Shown here: piece after piece, positions 45,805 through 48,352 of the stretch
Layout of the letters: the number at the start of each line of letters is the position of its first letter
How positions within the stretch are numbered: position 1 is the first letter of the stretch
Assembly: GCA_016841645.1 (NCBI GenBank)
Contig: JAENYS010000020.1
Span: forward strand, 1 to 48,352
Source: Desulfoscipio geothermicus
GTDB lineage: Bacteria; Bacillota; Desulfotomaculia; Desulfotomaculales; Desulfallaceae
Length of the DNA stretch: 48,352 nucleotides
Direction of reading: 5' to 3'
Translations under genes and position numbers: made by a program
The notes under the pieces: model-generated
Told to the model about the DNA's origin: nothing
Databases searched by the model: none
The model's input: the letters and a program-made list of their open reading frames with translations, nothing else

Positions 45805-47457
45805 TTAATTAACAGAAATCAAATTTTGAATTCTTTTCCTGACTTTTTCTTCACCCATAATTTGTTGAAGCTCCCAAACATCAGGTGAAGAGCTACGGCC
45901 AATAATGGCTATTCTAATTACAGTACTGACATCCCCAACATCACCCTTGTACATTCCAGGATTTTTCTTATAATCCTTTGGTTTAGCCGCGTATCCATTT
46001 TCTGTTGCTATTGCTCTTATTTTATCAAACCATTGGCTTTGGTCATCACTATGATCATAAGTTTCCAAGTATGCTTTAAGTAACTTTTTAGCTTCCGTGT
46101 CTTCTATATTTTCAGGATACTTATCGACTACTTTAAAATAATCGTCAAAGAAATAACTAATAAATCCAAATATTTGTTCGCAATATATTAAATCTTTACG
46201 TGGCTTAATCGAATCCCTGCCTATAGACAGCAATTTTAATACTGCATCCTTGTAGCGGATTAAAGGATTAGCTATTTCTTCTCTATAAGCATTAGCCCAT
46301 TGAAGAAGGAGATCGTAAATTTCTTCCACTGAAATTTTTAACAAAACATTTTTGCTGATATCATTTAGTTTATTTAAGTCAAATAAAGCACCGGAATTGC
46401 TCATTTTATTTAATGTAAACAGGAAATCATTCGTACTACTTTCTGGTTTTTCATTTCTCCATTCTTCAAAATTAGAATTTATAATTGTCAAAAGATATTC
46501 TCTAACCGCTGCTGGATGATAGCCTAATTTCATGTAATACTCTAATCCCAATTCCGGATCTTTCCTCTTTGATAACTTTCTTTTCACCCCATTGTCTATC
46601 TTCATCAAGTGAGCTGTATGACAGTATACCGGTAACTCCCAGCCTAGTGTTTTAAATAATTCAAAATGTATCGGCAAGGTTGAAAGCCATTCTTCCCCCC
46701 TTACTACATGGGTAACTCTCATCAGGTGATCATCTACCACGTGGGCAAAATGATAGGTAGGTATTCCATTAGCTTTTAAAATAACTACATCTTGATAATT
46801 TACAGGTAATGATAGGTGACCTCTAATGGCATCATTTATTTCAAATGTGGTTTCTTGATCACCCATTGATTTCAATCGAAGGACAAAACTTTTATTGTTT
46901 TCTAAATTTATTTGTACATCCTCCAAGGATAAACCTCTATCCCTAGCCCATTTACCATAGTAACCCGTGTTAACATTGGCAGCTGCTTGCTGTTTTCTTA
47001 TTTCTCCTAATTCCTCCTCAGTACAAAAGCAGGGGTATGCTCTGCCAATCTCAACTAAATGTTTAGCTATAGTCTGATAAATCTCTCCACGGTTACTTTG
47101 AAAATAAGGTCCATAATTTCCTACTTCGCCACCAATGCTTGCTCCTTCGTCAAACTTTAAGTCAAAGTATGCCAAAGAGGAGATAATGGTTTTAACCGCT
47201 CCCTCAACCTTGCGTTTTTCATCTGTATCTTCTATGCGCAATATAAATACACCTTTGCTTTGGTGCGCCAAACGTTCATCTACGAAGGCACCGTAAAGAT
47301 TGCCAAGGTGAATAAAACCGGTAGGACTTGGCGCTAATCTAGTGACTTTTGCTTCCTCACTTAAGTCTCTTTTGGGAAATAAGGTTTCTTCAAAATAATC
47401 TATTGACTTCGTTATGGCCGGGAAAAGCATATCCGCCAACTTCTTATAATCCATCAT
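45805..47457 (-). CDS. gltX: glutamyl-tRNA synthetase (long class)
   Basis: This is a class I synthetase of 550 residues that charges tRNA with glutamate. The HIGH motif appears as PSPTGFIHLGN (about 43-53) and the KMSKS motif as KRKLSKRKD near residue 294. In between are the connective stretch FCTEEELGEIRKQ and HVVRGEEWLSTLP. It is longer than the common 480-490 residue GltX, mainly through about 35 N-terminal residues before the catalytic core and a longer C-terminal part, as in a clostridial subgroup. Whether it also charges tRNA-Gln cannot be told. A 5' hairpin lies at its probable transcription start. Confidence 0.92.
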   Translation of the reverse strand: MMDYKKLADMLFPAITKSIDYFEETLFPKRDLSEEAKVTRLAPSPTGFIHLGNLYGAFVDERLAHQSKGVFILRIEDTDEKRKVEGAVKTIISSLAYFDLKFDEGASIGGEVGNYGPYFQSNRGEIYQTIAKHLVEIGRAYPCFCTEEELGEIRKQQAAANVNTGYYGKWARDRGLSLEDVQINLENNKSFVLRLKSMGDQETTFEINDAIRGHLSLPVNYQDVVILKANGIPTYHFAHVVDDHLMRVTHVVRGEEWLSTLPIHFELFKTLGWELPVYCHTAHLMKIDNGVKRKLSKRKDPELGLEYYMKLGYHPAAVREYLLTIINSNFEEWRNEKPESSTNDFLFTLNKMSNSGALFDLNKLNDISKNVLLKISVEEIYDLLLQWANAYREEIANPLIRYKDAVLKLLSIGRDSIKPRKDLIYCEQIFGFISYFFDDYFKVVDKYPENIEDTEAKKLLKAYLETYDHSDDQSQWFDKIRAIATENGYAAKPKDYKKNPGMYKGDVGDVSTVIRIAIIGRSSSPDVWELQQIMGEEKVRKRIQNLISVN

Positions 47458-47488
47458 TTTCCCTCATTTTCATCGTAATAAAATTAAA

Positions 47489-47538
47489 GACGGCTTCTTT
47501 TGCCTACTTAAACCAAAGAACCGTCCATATAAATTATA
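47489..47538 (-). promoter_or_regulatory. promoter and 5'-terminal hairpin of gltX
   Basis: On the minus strand TATAAT lies at 47533-47538, with only a weak -35. About eight bases later, where the RNA should begin, a hairpin opens: GACGGTTCTTT (47515-47525) with AAAGAAGCCGTC (47489-47500), then TTTAATTTTATT. It may stabilise or attenuate the mRNA. No T-box sequence is visible in the leader, and 47539-47817 shows nothing else. Confidence 0.45.
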
Positions 47539-47817
47539 CACCTGTTAGAAAATTTTTAAACAATAAATTTATTATAACCGATACTTTTCCTTTAACTTCC
47601 CCTGTTTGCTGTCTCCTAAGAAAGCTGCTTATTTATAGCGAGAGAGCATACTTTAGAGCCCGGTATATTATAGTAAGACTTATCGTATACGACAACGCCA
47701 AACAATACTAGTAAAACAGTCTGCAATAGCTAGCTGTTTCGTGGGATAGGCTTTTGGCGGTCAGAGTGGTAATATAAAGGTGCGAAATATCCATAACAGA
47801 TAGGAGAGTTAAGAAAT

Positions 47818-48303
47818 ATGTCAATGACAATAACTTATCAAGTCGGAAATTCCTTATATCTTAACATTACCAATCGCTGCAGCAATAATTGTTCTTTTTG
47901 CGTGCGTAACAAATCAGACGGGGTCGGTAGCGCTAATAATCTCTGGCTTGACCGCGAACCCACCGTGGATGAAATTATGTCGGCAATTCAAAAACGTAAT
48001 CTCTCCAGATATCAAGAATTGGTATTTTGCGGCTATGGTGAACCCATGATGCGTATCATGGATATTATAGAGATATGTAAGAAAGTAAAACCGGCTCATA
48101 ATATCCCTATTCGCATTAATACCAATGGTCAAGCCAACCTTATATTCGGACGTGATATTACTCCGCTATTAGAAGGCTATGTGGATAATATTTCGATAAG
48201 CTTGAATGCAAGCAATAAAGATAGTTACCAGGCTATGTGCAAGTCAGTGTACGGAGACATTGCTTTCGATGCATTAATTAATTTTGCTATACAGAGCCAC
48301 TAG
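47818..48303 (+). pseudogene. TatD-associated-type radical SAM protein, 3' truncated
   Basis: This frame gives 161 residues from ATG 47818, with AGGAGAG upstream. The radical SAM motif is CSNNCSFC (about 21-28), followed by the family landmarks VFCGYGEPMMR, RINTNGQANL and ISISLNASNKDSYQAMC. Radical SAM proteins linked to tatD match this layout but are about 200 residues long and continue for two more strands after the point where this one stops (INFAIQSH, TAG at 48301). The sequence after the stop looks non-coding. It may be a recently truncated gene. Whether it retains activity is unknown. Confidence 0.6.
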
Positions 48304-48352
48304 CGTTGCATAAATATGATTTTCAAATGTCAAGTTCTAAAATAGCTTAAAA

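Overview
The window looks like a chromosomal segment of an anaerobic, low-to-mid GC Gram-positive bacterium. The best guess is a Desulfotomaculum/Pelotomaculum-type member of the Peptococcaceae and relatives. This rests on strong AGGAGG-type ribosome binding sites with GTG/TTG starts, sigma-A style promoters, a [FeFe]-hydrogenase maturation operon with aspartase inside it, an agrBD locus, CvfB, and a palindromic repeat carrying a GGGGACGGTTC core. The genus is inferred from gene content, not from a marker gene.

Bases 1-19000 form a defence-like island read almost entirely on the minus strand. From its promoter end it holds: (a) a type I restriction-modification operon (degenerate methylase/specificity fusion, hsdM, hsdS, hsdR, a small unknown protein, an SF2 helicase), driven by a sigma-A promoter whose -35 box lies inside a perfect inverted-repeat operator (18961-19000); (b) a two-gene ABC-type ATPase plus PIN-nuclease pair (7870-9150, 7385-7870); (c) a three-gene set of UvrD-like helicase, AddB/Cas4-like iron-sulfur protein without visible nuclease residues, and a second UvrD-like helicase (7257 down to 542), with its own promoter. 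Sets (b) and (c) match no defence system I can name and are the main candidates for something undescribed.

Bases 19000-28700 are housekeeping and small accessory genes: cvfB-like S1 protein, DUF454 membrane protein, chemoreceptor, PHP phosphoesterase, GT4 glycosyltransferase, two unknown proteins, a roughly 1.25 kb mostly non-coding stretch with predicted RNA hairpins and a decayed ferredoxin, a DUF362 ferredoxin-like protein and a methyltransferase. A broken histidine kinase remnant follows.

Bases 29060-35502 are the hydrogenase maturation cluster: promoter, a leader of about 260 nt ending in a strong terminator, a second leader hairpin, then a TM1266-type regulator, hydG, a small unknown gene, hydE, an inserted palindromic element, aspA and hydF. 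Together these would build the 2Fe subcluster of the H-cluster. No hydrogenase structural gene is present.

Bases 35600-48352 hold an RluA-type pseudouridine synthase, an MFS exporter fused end-on to a decayed second MFS gene, a decayed pyridine-nucleotide oxidoreductase, a SIMPL/DUF541 protein, a P1 peptidase, an agr-type peptide signalling locus (membrane protein, agrB, and a 40-residue agrD) next to a GGDEF/HD-GYP c-di-GMP enzyme, a perfect 34-bp palindrome, an unknown gene, gltX, and a 3'-truncated radical SAM gene.
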